The notes beneath the pieces are model-generated. The model was not told the DNA's origin, searched no databases, and worked only from the letters and a program-made list of their open reading frames with translations. The translations under genes were made by a program, and so were the position numbers. DNA of 64,000 nt from [Phialemoniopsis] sp. UDSM-2020 (taxonomy: Eukaryota > Ascomycota > Sordariomycetes > Thyridiales > Thyridiaceae), in assembly GCA_018873225.1 (NCBI GenBank), contig JAEILZ010000002.1, positions 5,952,001 through 6,016,000 on the forward strand, written 5' to 3'. Positions 1-11,422 of the stretch are shown here, in pieces. Every line of letters starts with the position of its first letter. Position 1 is the first letter of the stretch.

Positions 1-1281
1 CTGGGTGAACTTCTCTCTGTCGGTCGATGAAGTTTCGGCACATCACACAGATCTCCGAGTTGTCCATACTGAAAGTCCGCCGAGGGATGGGTTGCCTGGC
101 TGCGTGATGGTAGTAGAGGAGACTCAGGCCCGTAAATACCAGGCGAGCTGCTCCGTACCCTGCACATGTAATCATGAAAATGTAAATCATCCTCTCGTCG
201 CCAGCGTACTGGAACCTGCATATGTCGTTCGAAAAGCGCTCGACGAGAGACAGTGAAGGTCCCATGATTGCTTTGGCAATGAATGGCCAGGAACCCAAAA
301 GCACGATGCTCAGTATGTTGAGTACCTTTAACAATGCCCAAGCTTTCGGTCGCTCTGCGAAGAGTGAATTACGGCTGTTCCGGACCTTGATGGAGGTATG
401 TTTTTGCGTCTGAAGTGGACAACATATTGGATCTGTTGAAACTTGAGCTGCACGCCGCAAGCAGGCTCCAACCCGGCAAACTAGAAGCGAAGAGCTGAAG
501 AGACAAACAGAGAGCCAAAGAGTAAGGAGAAAGTCTTTGCAAAAAATGTTCACTGAGCCCCTAGATCTCAAGTAATAGACTATGAGTGCCACTGGGAGCG
601 CAATGTTCGAGATTGTAAGGGCCATGGCGAAACTCGGTAGTACGCGTTGAACGCAAGCGCTCATTCGAACGAGGCCAGATTTGGGGCGGCCGTAAAGCCT
701 TGGGATGGCCTCAGCAACGGCAAGAACGCCAAATGCGACGAGAAGAAAGGTCTGAAATAGTATGAAAATGTTGATCTGTAGTTTCATGCCACTATTAGTC
801 TAATACGGTAGCAATCATGAACTGGAAAACTCACTCCGGGTCCGTTCAGGTCTGCTAGTTGTTCCACCTGGGGACTGAGACCACATGCGACGTATGGACA
901 CGCTTGAATTGGTGCTTTGATCACCAGGTCGAAGTATGATGGATTGGGCATCGAAGTTGTGTCGTTGGAGTCGCTAAGTGATATGCCATTGATCACACTG
1001 GCGTAGACCAGCCTTTCTTGGAGCTCCCAGTCAAGGATCTGGCCCATCGTCGGTAAAGATCTCTCGGCCTGCGGAAGGGCTTGTCGAAAGTAAGCCTCTG
1101 TAATCGTCTCGTCCATGGAACGAGGAACCCAGAATGTTGCATTGTCCTCGATTCCGATTGGAGGTTTGGTAAGCCGACCAGCCTCAATACTGAACCATTC
1201 ATGCACGAAAGCATTGACGAGAGTGCAGTCCGAGAAATTGAGGACTGCGAACTCTGGAGCGACCCAAGTTTGGCTTTGCAT
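1..1281 (-). CDS. Multi-pass membrane protein of unknown function, truncated by the window edge
   Basis: Two exons are visible, 835-1281 and <1-775, joined across a 59 bp GTGAGT...CTACAG intron (776-834). The first exon encodes a soluble, probably extracellular N-terminal part with NDTT and other N-glycosylation-type sites and a Cys pair (CPYVAC). Right after the splice site comes a hydrophobic segment (INIFILFQTFLLVAFGVLAV), followed by at least three more membrane segments. Reading is open to base 1, so the C-terminus is missing. No named family is recognised. The start at 1281 is the first ATG of the exon. An upstream exon carrying a signal peptide is possible, because a short minus-strand ORF at 1484-1669 could belong to it, but I cannot join the two. 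Real gene: likely. Function: unknown. Confidence 0.65.
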
Positions 1282-2452
1282 TGTAGGAAATAATTGGTCA
1301 AGGCGAAGAGATTGGTTCGGTGCGGTTGCGTTTACAGGTCAAGTGCTGTGCTATGCTGCTTCTGCTGCAGCTCATGCTCGCCTTCTCCGAACAGCTTCGG
1401 CCCCAAGGTATCTATATGTAATTTCCATCTTCGACGGGTCTGGCTCGGTGACTGTATACGAAACACCGACTCAGTCTTGGGGGCTATTGAGCCTCCCGTT
1501 CCGCCTCGCGGGTTCCGAAACAGCACAAGATCGCTTGGAGGAGGTCATATTTACCAGCTGCGTTGTCTTCTGTTGCTGTTCGAGGGTGTATCGAACCCGA
1601 TGGAGGTTCCACTGTATACCAATCAGATTGGGCCACAGGATTCAGAAGGTGTGGCTGGATCATATGCATGTTTCCTTCCCTCCAATACCCGCGGCTACCT
1701 TGGCGCTTCCAAGGTTGCCTTAGTCAACAGACAGGGCGCTCGGATGGCGCCTTATCAATCTGCACATTCCGTTGCAGCGGATCAAAGTCAGGGGTTGCAT
1801 TTTGGGTGGCACTACCTCCAGGCTGCGCCTTGTTCGATCGTCCAGTTAGGGGCAATTGGGGACTACCAAGACTGCAAATGGGGCAGTAGACGGCAGCACT
1901 ACACCCTTTTTCAGCTGCGAGTAATCACGACTGGGGTGTTTTCAAAACGTCAATGAGCAAGCAGACCTCCTTCGGCCTTACCGTGGCGGAATGCAGGACA
2001 GCACACCGCTATCTCCATAACAGCACCTTCGGCATGTGTTCATCTCGCCCAGTGAATCGCATGGCAGGAAACGGCGTCCGAATCGCAGAGCTGCATTAGT
2101 AGCCGTGACTTGTTCCCCATAAGCTACTTATCCTCTCCATTCGACTACCCCTGCATTCAACCGTAAGTACCATGCTGGCCAACTGTCATTTTTGCGCTGC
2201 TCAGACATGTCTTTGAGCCGCCCGAGAACGCTATTGCAAACTACAAAAGAGCCGGGATTGGAATTAGACAGTCGGCGAGAAAATTATGTTTATCAACTAA
2301 GGAGCGATATTCTAGACCTATGGCAGCTCTCGAAGAAGCATCTCGTTGGATTCGGTGTATCATCCAACTTTCATTGAGTGCAAAACATAAGGTTTTTTCT
2401 CGATTGTTGTCTCTGCATATGAGATACCTGACAGTATCAACTTCGTCCCCCT
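1282..2452. other. Intergenic region without a supported gene
   Basis: About 1.2 kb between the membrane-protein gene and the first KP4-like gene. Several overlapping ORFs occur on both strands (the longest is 220 codons on + at 1294-1956). None shows a recognisable domain, good codon bias or consistent splice sites. Part of it may hold 5' exons of the neighbouring minus-strand gene. Confidence 0.5.
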
Positions 2453-2905
2453 CTAACAAAGACCCTCGTCGCACTTGGGCTTCGTGACATAGTTGAACGT
2501 CAGCTGGCCGTACTTGACGTCGTTCTTCTCCTTGTCGAGGGGCGCGCTGCCGCAGACCTTGCAACCGTGGTCGACGATCCTCTGGGCCAGGTCCTTGACC
2601 TGCTTGCCGGTCATGCTGTCGATGCTCTGGACGAAGGCGCAGATCTTGCCTCCGAGGCGCGGGAGGCCGGGGATCCAGGGCGCCGTGCCGCCCGCCGACG
2701 GGTCGCACGCTATGTGGTCGCCCTTGTTGAACACTTTATCGTCGGGCGCCCCGTTGATGCTGTTGCGGAGGTTTTCCGCCACCAAGTGGTCCCCTGTTGG
2801 GCACATGCCGCTCCCACGGCAGTTGATGCCGAGTCCCAGGGACGAGCCCGTGAGCAGTCCTAGAAGGGCTGCTACAGAGAGGAGATGGGTTTGGGTAAGA
2901 CGCAT
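2453..2905 (-). CDS. KP4 killer-toxin-like secreted protein (copy 1)
   Basis: A single-exon gene for 150 residues. It starts with a signal peptide of about 24 residues (hydrophobic core LLSVAALLGLLTG), followed at once by the family signature LGINCRGSGMC. It ends with the second signature QLTFNYVTK and a CxxGxC tail. Eight cysteines can be counted in the mature part, with the paired motifs HGCKVC and IAC...KIC. KP4-family proteins are small disulfide-rich alpha/beta proteins. The founder, encoded by a virus of Ustilago maydis, blocks calcium uptake in sensitive fungi, and related genes are widespread in ascomycete genomes. A longer in-frame ATG exists at 3076, but 2905 is chosen because the signal peptide begins there. 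It is divergent from a paralogue at 3898. Whether this copy has killing activity cannot be told from sequence. Confidence 0.9.
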   Translation of the reverse strand: MRLTQTHLLSVAALLGLLTGSSLGLGINCRGSGMCPTGDHLVAENLRNSINGAPDDKVFNKGDHIACDPSAGGTAPWIPGLPRLGGKICAFVQSIDSMTGKQVKDLAQRIVDHGCKVCGSAPLDKEKNDVKYGQLTFNYVTKPKCDEGLC

Positions 2906-3897
2906 CGTGGATGAGTTGAGTGGGCAGCTGGTGTTTTGATATGGAAGATGCTTGATCGCTAGATGTTCAAGAAGCGAAATGAAGTTTGCAGATGCGGAGT
3001 GCAGTGCTTTGGCAGATGTGTATAAGATAACCCGGCGACTCGGACCTTTTGGGTCTAAGGAAAATATGGCATTCATATACTACTTTGACCATGCCTCTTG
3101 TGCCATTCTGAAAGGATGCAGCGGTCTAAGAAATGAACAGAATGGTCCAAAATTAACTTGCCCTCACGATTTGCGCGCACAAGGCTGTCCTGGCCGCCGA
3201 GTTGGTCTGCCGCTTTAGATACACAACTCGCGCGGGATCTATTCCTGGTAAACTCAAAGCCACACTACAGGTGAAACACCCGCGAGCGGACTGTTCCTTC
3301 GCCGGCGGTTATCATCGCTACGAATAGGTTGTGGCAGCGGACGGCCGTTTCCGATTGGACCGCTGCCCCAAAAATCAGCCGCCCCCAAGATCTACATCGA
3401 GTAATAACTGCGTGTTACGATACACGGTAGTGCGAGCCAAAATCATGACGAGGAAGATGCATCGGAGAGGAAGCATATCTGAGATTCCATATTACACGAC
3501 AGCCACCGGCCAGCCGTCGGGCCTGGGCAGTAAGCCCGCTCTCCCTAAACATCAGCCGATCTAAATCTATTATTTGCACCGGTTTCATCTCGTAGTCTGT
3601 GGCTTGAAGGAACTAAGCTTGTTCTCGAGTGCCTAAGACTAGGCTTGTCTATTTATGTCTACTGGCATCACCCTCTGGTCTCTATTCCAGGCTACATATT
3701 TAAGCAGTCACGCGGTACGGACTTGTCCATCGAACTGAGAGAACAATTCATCAACATAGAAGCAACACAATAGCCTAGAGTCAGAACCACGGAATTATTT
3801 CAGGTAAGAGAAGATCCCAGATGCAAAGAGCCCGTTGTGACACCTCATCGGCTACCTCTAACATAGATCGATAGTCACATCACCATCACCATAAACC
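2906..3897. other. Divergent promoter region between the two KP4-like genes
   Basis: About 1 kb separates the start codons of two head-to-head KP4-like genes. It holds no convincing ORF. On the + side a TATA-like element (3697-3704) and a probable 5' UTR intron (3804-3866: GTAAGA donor, CTAAC branch site, ATAG acceptor) lie upstream of the ATG at 3898. Confidence 0.6.
3697..3704 (+). promoter_or_regulatory. TATA-like element of KP4-like copy 2
   Basis: The sequence TATTTAAG lies 194 bp upstream of the ATG. If the predicted 5' UTR intron (3804-3866) is removed, the spacing is about 131 nt, normal for a fungal leader. Confidence 0.45.
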
Positions 3898-4362
3898 ATG
3901 GCCGTGACCACTTTCTCATCCCGAGCCCTCGCGGTCATTGTGCTGGTCTTAGGTGTCTCTTCCACCGTCCAGGGGCTAGGAATCAACTGCCGCGGTAGCG
4001 GTCTGTGTACGCCCTTCTTCAACGGCGGGGCGACGGGCAACGAGGCCAAGGTGCTGTCGGACTGGATCCAGGGCATCGAGGCCGAGGGGTACAAGCCGCC
4101 CGAGATCCAAGCCAACCGCATCTACAAGACGGGCGAGCAGATCGCGTGCTACGAGCGCTCGCGCATCTGCGCCTTCCTGCAGAACACGGGCGACGACGGC
4201 GGCTCCGGCGCCGACGTCCGCCGGCTCGCACCGCTGATACCCAAGCACGGCTGCAAGATCTGCGGCAGCGTGCCTACCCACTACCCCGACTCCAACAACG
4301 TCAAGGACGGCCAGCTGACCTTCAACTACGTCACGAAGATCTGTGGGAATGGAATCTGCTAG
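3898..4362 (+). CDS. KP4 killer-toxin-like secreted protein (copy 2)
   Basis: A single-exon gene for 154 residues. The signal peptide covers residues 1-26 (core ALAVIVLVLGV). The mature protein starts with LGINCRGSGLC, the KP4 N-terminal signature, and ends with QLTFNYVTK plus a CGNGIC tail. Eight cysteines line up with those of the paralogue at 2453-2905 (NCRGSGxC, IAC, xIC, HGCKxC, CxxGxC). The middle of the protein differs between the copies, so the duplication is not recent. The coding part is clearly richer in GC than its flanks. The ATG follows an untranslated leader that probably contains a 63 bp intron. The predicted product is a secreted, disulfide-rich protein acting on competing fungi or in the host interface. 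The activity is inferred from the family only. Confidence 0.9.
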   Translation: MAVTTFSSRALAVIVLVLGVSSTVQGLGINCRGSGLCTPFFNGGATGNEAKVLSDWIQGIEAEGYKPPEIQANRIYKTGEQIACYERSRICAFLQNTGDDGGSGADVRRLAPLIPKHGCKICGSVPTHYPDSNNVKDGQLTFNYVTKICGNGIC

Positions 4363-5121
4363 ATGAAGCTATGTATCAGCCTCCTCTGATGCTAAGCCTT
4401 GCCAACCAGCAACGATGGTTTTCTGTCCCGCTGGTTGCTAGTCAGCTTCACCCAGAGAGGTTATAGAACAAGGATTTGAGCAGCCTGATAGCACAGGTAG
4501 TCTGCCGACTTGTGGGTTTGAAGAGTGTTGCTCAGAGGAATCGGTAGAGTTGAGTCTAGGGAGGTCTCTTTCCAAGTCTATGACCACAGGTTCTATCATA
4601 CTTTGTGGCGGGAGTCAATGGCAGCTGAGTCTTCAGCTTGAGTTATTAGCATGAGCCAATAGTGAAGTATAACGAGACGTTCAGAAACCCCATCTTTAAA
4701 CCGGTACAATCATGTTGATGGACTGACCTCTAGTGGAACTAACGGCTCAATCTGCCACGAAGCCTACCGTGCCCGGCAGAATCGAAGTGACCTGGTGGAA
4801 GTCGAAATACGTTAGCTGTCGCGAATAGTTGCGAACCTTCACCAGGGTGTGGGTGGCGCACATGGGGACTCCGCACTTGAGCCTAACGATCCTTGTAATC
4901 CACTATGGAGTACGAGTAGGCCCTGCACTAGCGTTATCTCGAGGCTTCATTTTGGCTTGACAGGGGGTTAAAGGGGGGTTGAGACCCCACAGTAGCTATG
5001 GAAACACGAGATATTGCAATCTTCGACTTCTCTTTGTCTCCCTACCGCATCATTAACGACTACGAGCTACTGCGGCCCTGTCTTCTGTTCTTGTTCTCAC
5101 GTGTCTCGGACGATCATCAAC
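4363..5121. other. Intergenic region, nothing recognised
   Basis: About 760 bp between KP4-like copy 2 and the C2H2 gene, both on +. No ORF with a recognisable product. It contains the 3' region of the former and the promoter and leader of the latter. Confidence 0.5.
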
Positions 5122-6160
5122 ATGCCTTTGGAGTTCGCCCAGAAGGACTTGAGATGGGGCGACGATGATTTCCGTTGCGGCACGTGTGGAAAGATGTTTC
5201 CAGCAGGGAGTGCGGCTCGAGACAAGCACTGTGCAGCCACCGGCCATCGGCCGCCCGCTCACGAATGCCAACGATGTTCACACGTCTATCACAGCAAGCG
5301 CGCTGCGATGCAGCACATGGAGCGTAGGAACCACTTTCGATACGAATGCGCGATATGTGTCGAGAGCTCCGCAAACGTCGATTACCTTCTTGAGCACGAG
5401 GCGGAGGAGCACTTGTATTGCCATGAGTGTGACCGGTACTTCATCAACCAGAATGCCGTCAAAATGGTTCGTGCGCATGTCTTTCTTCGTGGCCCGCGTC
5501 CGGGGGCCTAAGGGTAGATGTAATCCCTCTGGAGACAATACTAACGCTTGTTCGCAACGTCCAGCATCGGAACTCTCGAACTCACAGAGGTCAGACTATT
5601 TCGTGCCCAATCTGCCAGAAGGCTTTCACCACCGCGACCGGAGTCGCTACACACTTGGAGAGTGGTGCTTGCCCTAAGGTGAGGAATCTGAGCCGCGACG
5701 CGGTGTACAAGTTTGTAAGATCCAAAGATCCAAACGGCCTGATATCGAAGAAGCTCATCGGGTGGTCTGGGTCACCCGTTTACGAGGCTACGGCGAGAGC
5801 GTGGAATGGCGACTATTACGGGTGCTACCTTTGTCACCGCGAGTTTAATTCATTGAATGGACTCAACCAGCACTTGAACTCACCAACACGTAGGTTTTTC
5901 AACAGTCATTTCCCCGGGCCAAATGTGAACCATGGTCTAGTCACGGAGCCAATTTGCTAATCATGTGCCCAGACCAACAAGCTCTCTATCATTGCCCAAA
6001 CAGATCGTGTCGGACGGACTTCAAAAGCTTGGCTAGCTTCATTAATCATCTTGAGAGCGAATCTTGCGGCTTGATGCGTTTCGAGCAAGTGCAGAAGCAA
6101 ATGGCCGACATCGTCAGCAGTAATCGACGCATCGAGCATCACTTCTCTACGAGATACTGA
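5122..6160 (+). CDS. C2H2 zinc-finger protein with seven fingers
   Basis: Three exons (5122-5466, 5565-5889, 5973-6160) encode 285 residues. The introns are 98 bp (donor GTTCGT, branch site CTAAC) and 83 bp. Splicing the first intron rebuilds a perfect finger across the junction (CHEC...AVKM|HRNSRTH), which confirms it. Six or seven fingers run nearly end to end: FRCGTCGK, HECQRC, YECAIC, YCHEC, ISCPIC, YGCYLC and a last CPNRSC finger. The tail MRFEQVQKQMADIVSSN is typical of an uncharacterised fungal C2H2 family. DNA or RNA binding in the nucleus is likely; targets are unknown. The start at 5122 sits in a good context (CAACATGCC); an in-frame ATG at 5014 is less likely. Confidence 0.8.
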
Positions 6161-6689
6161 AACTATGCATTTGCTGGAGGTGGCTGGATGGAATTCTCGT
6201 TTTTCTGGCATTTGTAGTACATATCGTATTTGTTAATGTGTCTCTTAATCGTGTAGTCGTTGAGTTGATTGGAGAGGACAATTACGGCCGGGGCTTCAAC
6301 ACGAGCCCAGTTCACAAAGACCCCCCTGATGATTTATAGAGGCTGTTTCGTACCGTCAAGGTCTTGACTCATGAGAAAGACCACTTAATTCATAGATATC
6401 TATGAATGTCATCGGTCAAATTCACATTTCACTACTTAAGGTGAAAGGAATGAATAAGGTCATACGTGGGCGGGCAACTCTGAACGTCCTAGTGGGTCGA
6501 AATACGCGTCGGAGTTAAGCACCGGACGAAATTGCGGACGAACCGAACCGGCCGCTTATTTCTCAGGCGCGCCATGACTGCACGGACGAAAGACAAACTT
6601 CACTTTCCTGTACAGGTAGATACGCCGTCAATAGTGAAAACCCGAACCTAGAGGCCAAGTCCAGTCGTTCCGGCCGCGCGGACGAGAGC
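6161..6689. other. Intergenic region, promoter of the Zn2Cys6 gene
   Basis: About 530 bp without a supported gene. The last 150 bp are rich in CGG/CCG triplets, which are candidate sites for Zn2Cys6 proteins. Confidence 0.45.
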
Positions 6690-9074
6690 ATGTCAGCCAT
6701 GGCGGACGCGAAGCAGCCCCTGTCGACCAGCGAGCCGGCTCCGAAACGCAGGAAAGTGCGCAAGGGGACACACAGTTGCTGGGAATGTAAGTGTACTCCG
6801 CATAAGTTGATTTGGTCTGTGGTAGAGCCGGAGCTTACCGCGTTATGAGAAGGCCGGCGGCGAAAGCTACGATGCAACTACACCCCGCCGGATAGCAAGA
6901 TCTGCGTTGCCTGCGAGATTCGAGGCTCGATCTGTGTCAGTCAGGACCTTGACGATGCTGCCCCGGGCCCCTCAAAGAGCGCGCAGCGACCAGACAGTGA
7001 CAATGCCGCGCACCGCCTTGAGCGTCTCGAGGAACTTGTCGGCCGGATGGCGTCGCAGTCGACCACTGCAGCCTATCATGAGCCGAATAAGGACGCAGTC
7101 CCAAGAAGGCTCGATGCATCATCTCCACCTGCAACTACTGTGGCAAACACCACGGAGTCGGGTGATGTGCTCGCCTCATCGACCGCAGAGGATACGCCCG
7201 TAGCTGCAATTCTCGGGATTCGCGACATGCTTGCCATATCCTACTACAGCATGCCCACGCCCGAATCGGACTCGGAGATAATCCAGATCGAACATGTATC
7301 CAAGTCATCAAGAGGCTCTCGAAGAGCATTGCAAGCGGAGATCTCCTCGACGCTCTACGCTCTGTTCCCGCCACAACATGTGATCGACATGGTGATTCTT
7401 GAATACGGTGAGCGATCTTCACGACCTCGGTATTTTATCGCACTGTTCTACTCTACCAGGGATGTCCACAACGGGCTAGGCGAGCTGCCAGCAAGCATGG
7501 CCGATGTACCTCCAGCGTCGAGTCACCCAGCGCTGCTGGCTAAACGACTGTTGCAGTTGGCATTATGTCTGCTTCAAGTACCGCCTGATGAGCGTCAAAG
7601 ACTCCGGCTCAGTGAGAAGCCTTTAACACTCGTGCATAGAATCTCGGAGACCGTGTCCTACAATGTGACGTCAAATGATGATCTGACAGGGTCAGCTGAA
7701 GGATTGCAGTGTCTGGTTCTACTCGCGATGCTGCAGGAGAACTTGGGAAATATGAGAAAAGCGTGGTTAAACATAAGAAGAGCAGTCAACCTGGCACAGC
7801 TCATGGGCATCGACCGTCCGAGCGCGGGACTAGCGAGAACATGCGATCCCGCATCCAACCCACGGCATCGCCCGACTGCCGCAACTCTGTGGTACCGCAT
7901 CAACTGGTTAGACCAGTATGTTTCTTTGCTACTCGGCATGCCGGTTGGGTCTCCAACCTATGATCTCACTGCAGATGAGTACACTAAGGGCTGCACACCA
8001 AGAGAGAGACTAGAAAGGCAACTCCTAATGATTACGGCCCAAGTTGTCAACAGGAACAGGACTGGAGCGGCTAGTGCATACGGCCTCACTCACTCGCTCG
8101 ACAACGAACTGGAAACGGCAGCGAGTGCCCTTGGGAAGAGCTGGTGGACAAGGCCGTTCATGGGACTGGTGACAAAGCCCGTGGACGGCGTGAGCCAGAC
8201 GTTTGACTTCATGGTGCAGACCCATTATCATCTGCTCGTCATCTTCCTGCACTTGCCGTACCTACTGCGCAGCCCGCGAGAGACGCGATACGATTATAGC
8301 AAGAGCAGATGCAGACAGGCTAGCCGCGAGGTACTCAAAGGGTACAGCACGTACAGGACTCTGGACATCTCTGCGACACAGTGTCGACACACCGACTATC
8401 CTGCCCTCATCGGAGCACTGGCACTCCTGTTGGGCTATCTGGGACCACACCCAGCGAGCAACGGCGGCCAGTCCACCTTTGAGACCCAACGAAAGCAAGA
8501 CAGACACCTTGCTGAGCAGGTCAGGGATAAAATGCTTCATGTTGGCGTCATGAATCAAGACAAGCTATCCCGCGAATCGGCAGCCATGATCAACAAGCTA
8601 CTTCCCATCATTGATCTTGCTGGACCTCGACGGGAAGAGGTCATGGACGAAACCAACTCGGCGCCGCCCCGGCAGGTGCAATTTGCTATCCCCCACCTCG
8701 GGACTGTCAACATTGATACTGCATTGGGCTTAGAGTCGCAATCTCAAGCAATCGGCGAGAAAGATGCGGTCGACGGTCGCGACGCCATACAGGTAGCTCC
8801 CAGTAGATTTCCGATACCCGAGGCGTCGAGGTGTAACGAAGACGTTCCAGTGTGGGGACAAGAGTCGACATATCAAGAGTATCAGGGCAATGTGCCGCCC
8901 TGGGACCCTGCGCGAGGAGCAGACCTTACCTCTAACTTCCTTGACCCAACGCTGGAGCCGGCACAGGGCAAAGATCCCATGTTCCCCGACACCACTGCGG
9001 AGATGGATGATTGGACCTTCCAGGGCATAGACATGACATTCTGGACGCTCCTCAATGGCGCGGGCCCTTCATAA
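6690..9074 (+). CDS. Zn2Cys6 fungal-specific transcription factor
   Basis: Two exons (6690-6786, 6853-9074) give 772 residues. The 66 bp intron interrupts the zinc cluster, a very common position. After splicing the cluster reads C30-x2-C33-x6-C40-x9-C50-x2-C53-x6-C60, preceded by a basic stretch (PKRRKVRK). A short coiled-coil-like linker (AHRLERLEELVGRM) follows, as usual for dimerising members. The middle part (SSHPALLAKRLLQLALCLLQ and onward) matches the fungal regulatory middle-homology region, and the tail ends in an acidic/aromatic segment (MDDWTFQGIDMTFW). It should act as a nuclear regulator of unknown targets. The nearest genes are DBP9 (housekeeping) and the acyltransferase, so the context does not reveal its job. 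Confidence 0.88.
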
Positions 9075-9421
9075 ATGATTGAGGCCATTCCTATGAGCAT
9101 GGTAGAGGCTGTTCCTTCGTTTGTTGTCTTTGGTGTCGTTGGTCGTGGCCAGGCGGAGAAAGCGCGAATCTTAACGCCGAAAGTGCATGTGGAGTGCGCA
9201 CGGGCCCAGCCAGCACTAGTACCGCGAAAGATAGCGATAAGATAAGAGATTTTTCGAAATCCAGACTGAGCATCCATGATTTTTTTCTCTGCGAGAAAGC
9301 GTCCCCGCCTCCGCCATTCCCATCAACACTCGTCTTGGTCTGGTTTTGTCCACGTTTGCACGACACCATTGAGCGTCCTAGTTTTTGTTCATTCACAGAT
9401 CGACCACTCGAATCGAGAACA

Positions 9422-11422
9422 ATGGGCAAGCGCAAGCTCGATCAAAAGGGCGAGCCGGACTCGTCTGCCCAGCCCGAGGCCGCCCCAGCGACCGTGACCA
9501 AGCAGCCCGTTGAGGAGCCCTCTTTCTCCGATCTTGGCCTCGACACACGCCTACTCCAGGCCGTCGCAGCCCAACACTTCAAGAAGCCAACTCTCGTACA
9601 ATACAAGACTATTCCGCTCGCCCTCGACGGAAAGGATGTCATCACCAAGGCCCGCTGTGGTTCGGGCAAGACCATGGTCTACGTCTTGTCCATCCTGTCG
9701 ACCATTCTCAAGCGAAAGACTGTGCGTGCCCATCCGTTATGTCTTTCACATGGGCTACTCTCTAACTGATGTGTTTACAGACCGACTCTACCGCCTATAC
9801 GAGTGCACTGATCCTTGTCCCAACCCGCGAGCTCGCCGACCAAGTCTTCAAGGTCATCGAGAAATTTTCTGCCTTTTGCGCCAAAGACATCCAGGCTGTC
9901 GTACTGAAGGACAAGGTGTCTGACGCCGTGTCTCGATCCCTACTATCCACATCTCCCGACATCGTCATTTCCACTCCTTCGACCGCCTGGCGAAACGTCG
10001 ACTCCTCAGCCCTCTCCCTCGACAAACTGTCATGTCTCGTTCTCGACGAAGCCGATCTTCTCCTTTCATATGGCTACAACGAAGAGATCGAGAGTCTAGC
10101 AAGAACTGTTCCGAAGGGTGTCCAGATCATCATGATGAGTGCGACGCTGACGGGCGACATGGATCTGCTCCAGGGAATGTTTGGGCGCAAGCAGGCGCTG
10201 CTCGACCTAGAGGAGCCGGAGGCTGAAGGCGAGGGGGTGTCGCAGTTTGTGGTCAAGTATGTCGCCTCTTTGACAACAGTCTATCTCTTGAACAATCACT
10301 AACATCAATCAGGTGCGGCGAAGACGAAAAGTTCCTCCTGGCTTATGTCATCTTCAAGATTCAGCTAATCAAGGGCCGATGCATCATCTTCGTGAATGAC
10401 ATCGACCGTGCCTACCGACTGAAACTCTTCCTCGAACAATTTTATATCCGATCCTGCTGTCTCAACGCAGAATTGCCCGTCAACTCGCGGATACATGTCA
10501 TTGAAGAGTTCAACCGTGGTGTCTACGAGATCCTGATCGCGGCTGACGAGAAGAACGAGATGCTTGGCGACGAGGAGGAGGGCCAGGATGCCAGCGAAGA
10601 GTCAAAGAAGAAGCGCCGTAAAAGCGAAGGCAAGGATGAGGCAGAGAACCCGAAGAAGAAGCGGAGAGCGTCTCGGAAAGACCAGGAATATGGGATGTCA
10701 AGAGGCATCGACTTCAAGAATGTCTCGGCTGTCATCAACTTCGACTTCCCCACATCTGCCTCGTCCTACAGTCACCGGATAGGACGAACAGCTCGCGCCG
10801 GTCGGAATGGAATGGCCCTCTCTTTCTACGTCCCCGAGGAGCTGTATCGGAAACACATCCCTACTACGATTGAGACAGCTGAGAAGGATGAGAAGATCCT
10901 GGCTAGGGTGATCCGACAGCAGTCAAAACTGGGCAAGGAAGTCAAGCCCTATCACTTCAAGAAGGAGCAGGTGGAGGCCTTCAGGTATCGTATGAACGAT
11001 GCCCTGAGAGCCGTAACGAAGGTTGCTGTTCGTGCGGCGCGAACCCGGGAGCTCAGACAGGAGCTATTGAAGAGCGAGAAGCTCAAGCGGTAAGTTATCA
11101 CAATATCGGGCGACTAAGTGACAGTGGCTGACATGCATTGCACAGATACTTCGAAGAAAATCCTGCAGAGCTGGCCCATCTGAGACACGACAGCGAGCTG
11201 CGCACAGCGAAGCGACAGGATCACCTGCGTCACATTCCCGAGTATCTGCTACCGCGAGAAGGCAAGGAGGCCTTGACCTCCAATGAGATCGGTAACGTCT
11301 CTTTCAAGAAGGCGGGCAAGCTCAGGGGCAACAAGAGGGGCAGGCCTCAAGGACGGGTAGGCAAGCCTGGCAGGAAGGGCGATCCGCTCAAGACATTCAA
11401 GGCTCGGAGGAAAACCGCCTGA
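9422..11422 (+). CDS. DBP9: ATP-dependent RNA helicase DBP9 (DEAD box)
   Basis: Four exons (9422-9721, 9781-10256, 10313-11089, 11146-11422; introns 59, 56 and 56 bp) encode 609 residues, the normal size for DBP9. DBP9 is a nucleolar DEAD-box protein needed for 27S rRNA processing and 60S subunit assembly. Motifs seen: Q-motif region FSDLGL, motif [19 protein letters not shown] (LVLDEAD), SAT (MMSATL) and motif [13 protein letters not shown]. The diagnostic insert ([13 protein letters not shown], followed by a Lys/Glu-rich stretch) separates the strand carrying [17 protein letters not shown] from RGIDF, as in DBP9. The C-terminus is very basic ([10 protein letters not shown]). Motif I has Cys where Thr is usual (ARTGSGKT). 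A housekeeping gene with strong identification. Confidence 0.95.

Noticed and set aside
1294..1956. 220-codon ORF on +
   Set aside because: No recognisable domain, Cys/Ser-rich random-looking composition and no supporting splice sites; it lies in the promoter side of the membrane-protein gene.
4005..4466. 153-codon ORF overlapping KP4-like copy 2
   Set aside because: Shadow frame of the KP4-like gene, very Arg-rich, no signal peptide.
7408..7459. Perfect-looking 52 bp intron (GTGAGC...CTACCAG) inside the Zn2Cys6 gene
   Set aside because: Removing it shifts the frame and gives a stop six codons later, while the unspliced sequence (PRYFIALFYSTRDV) matches the family; treated as coding.
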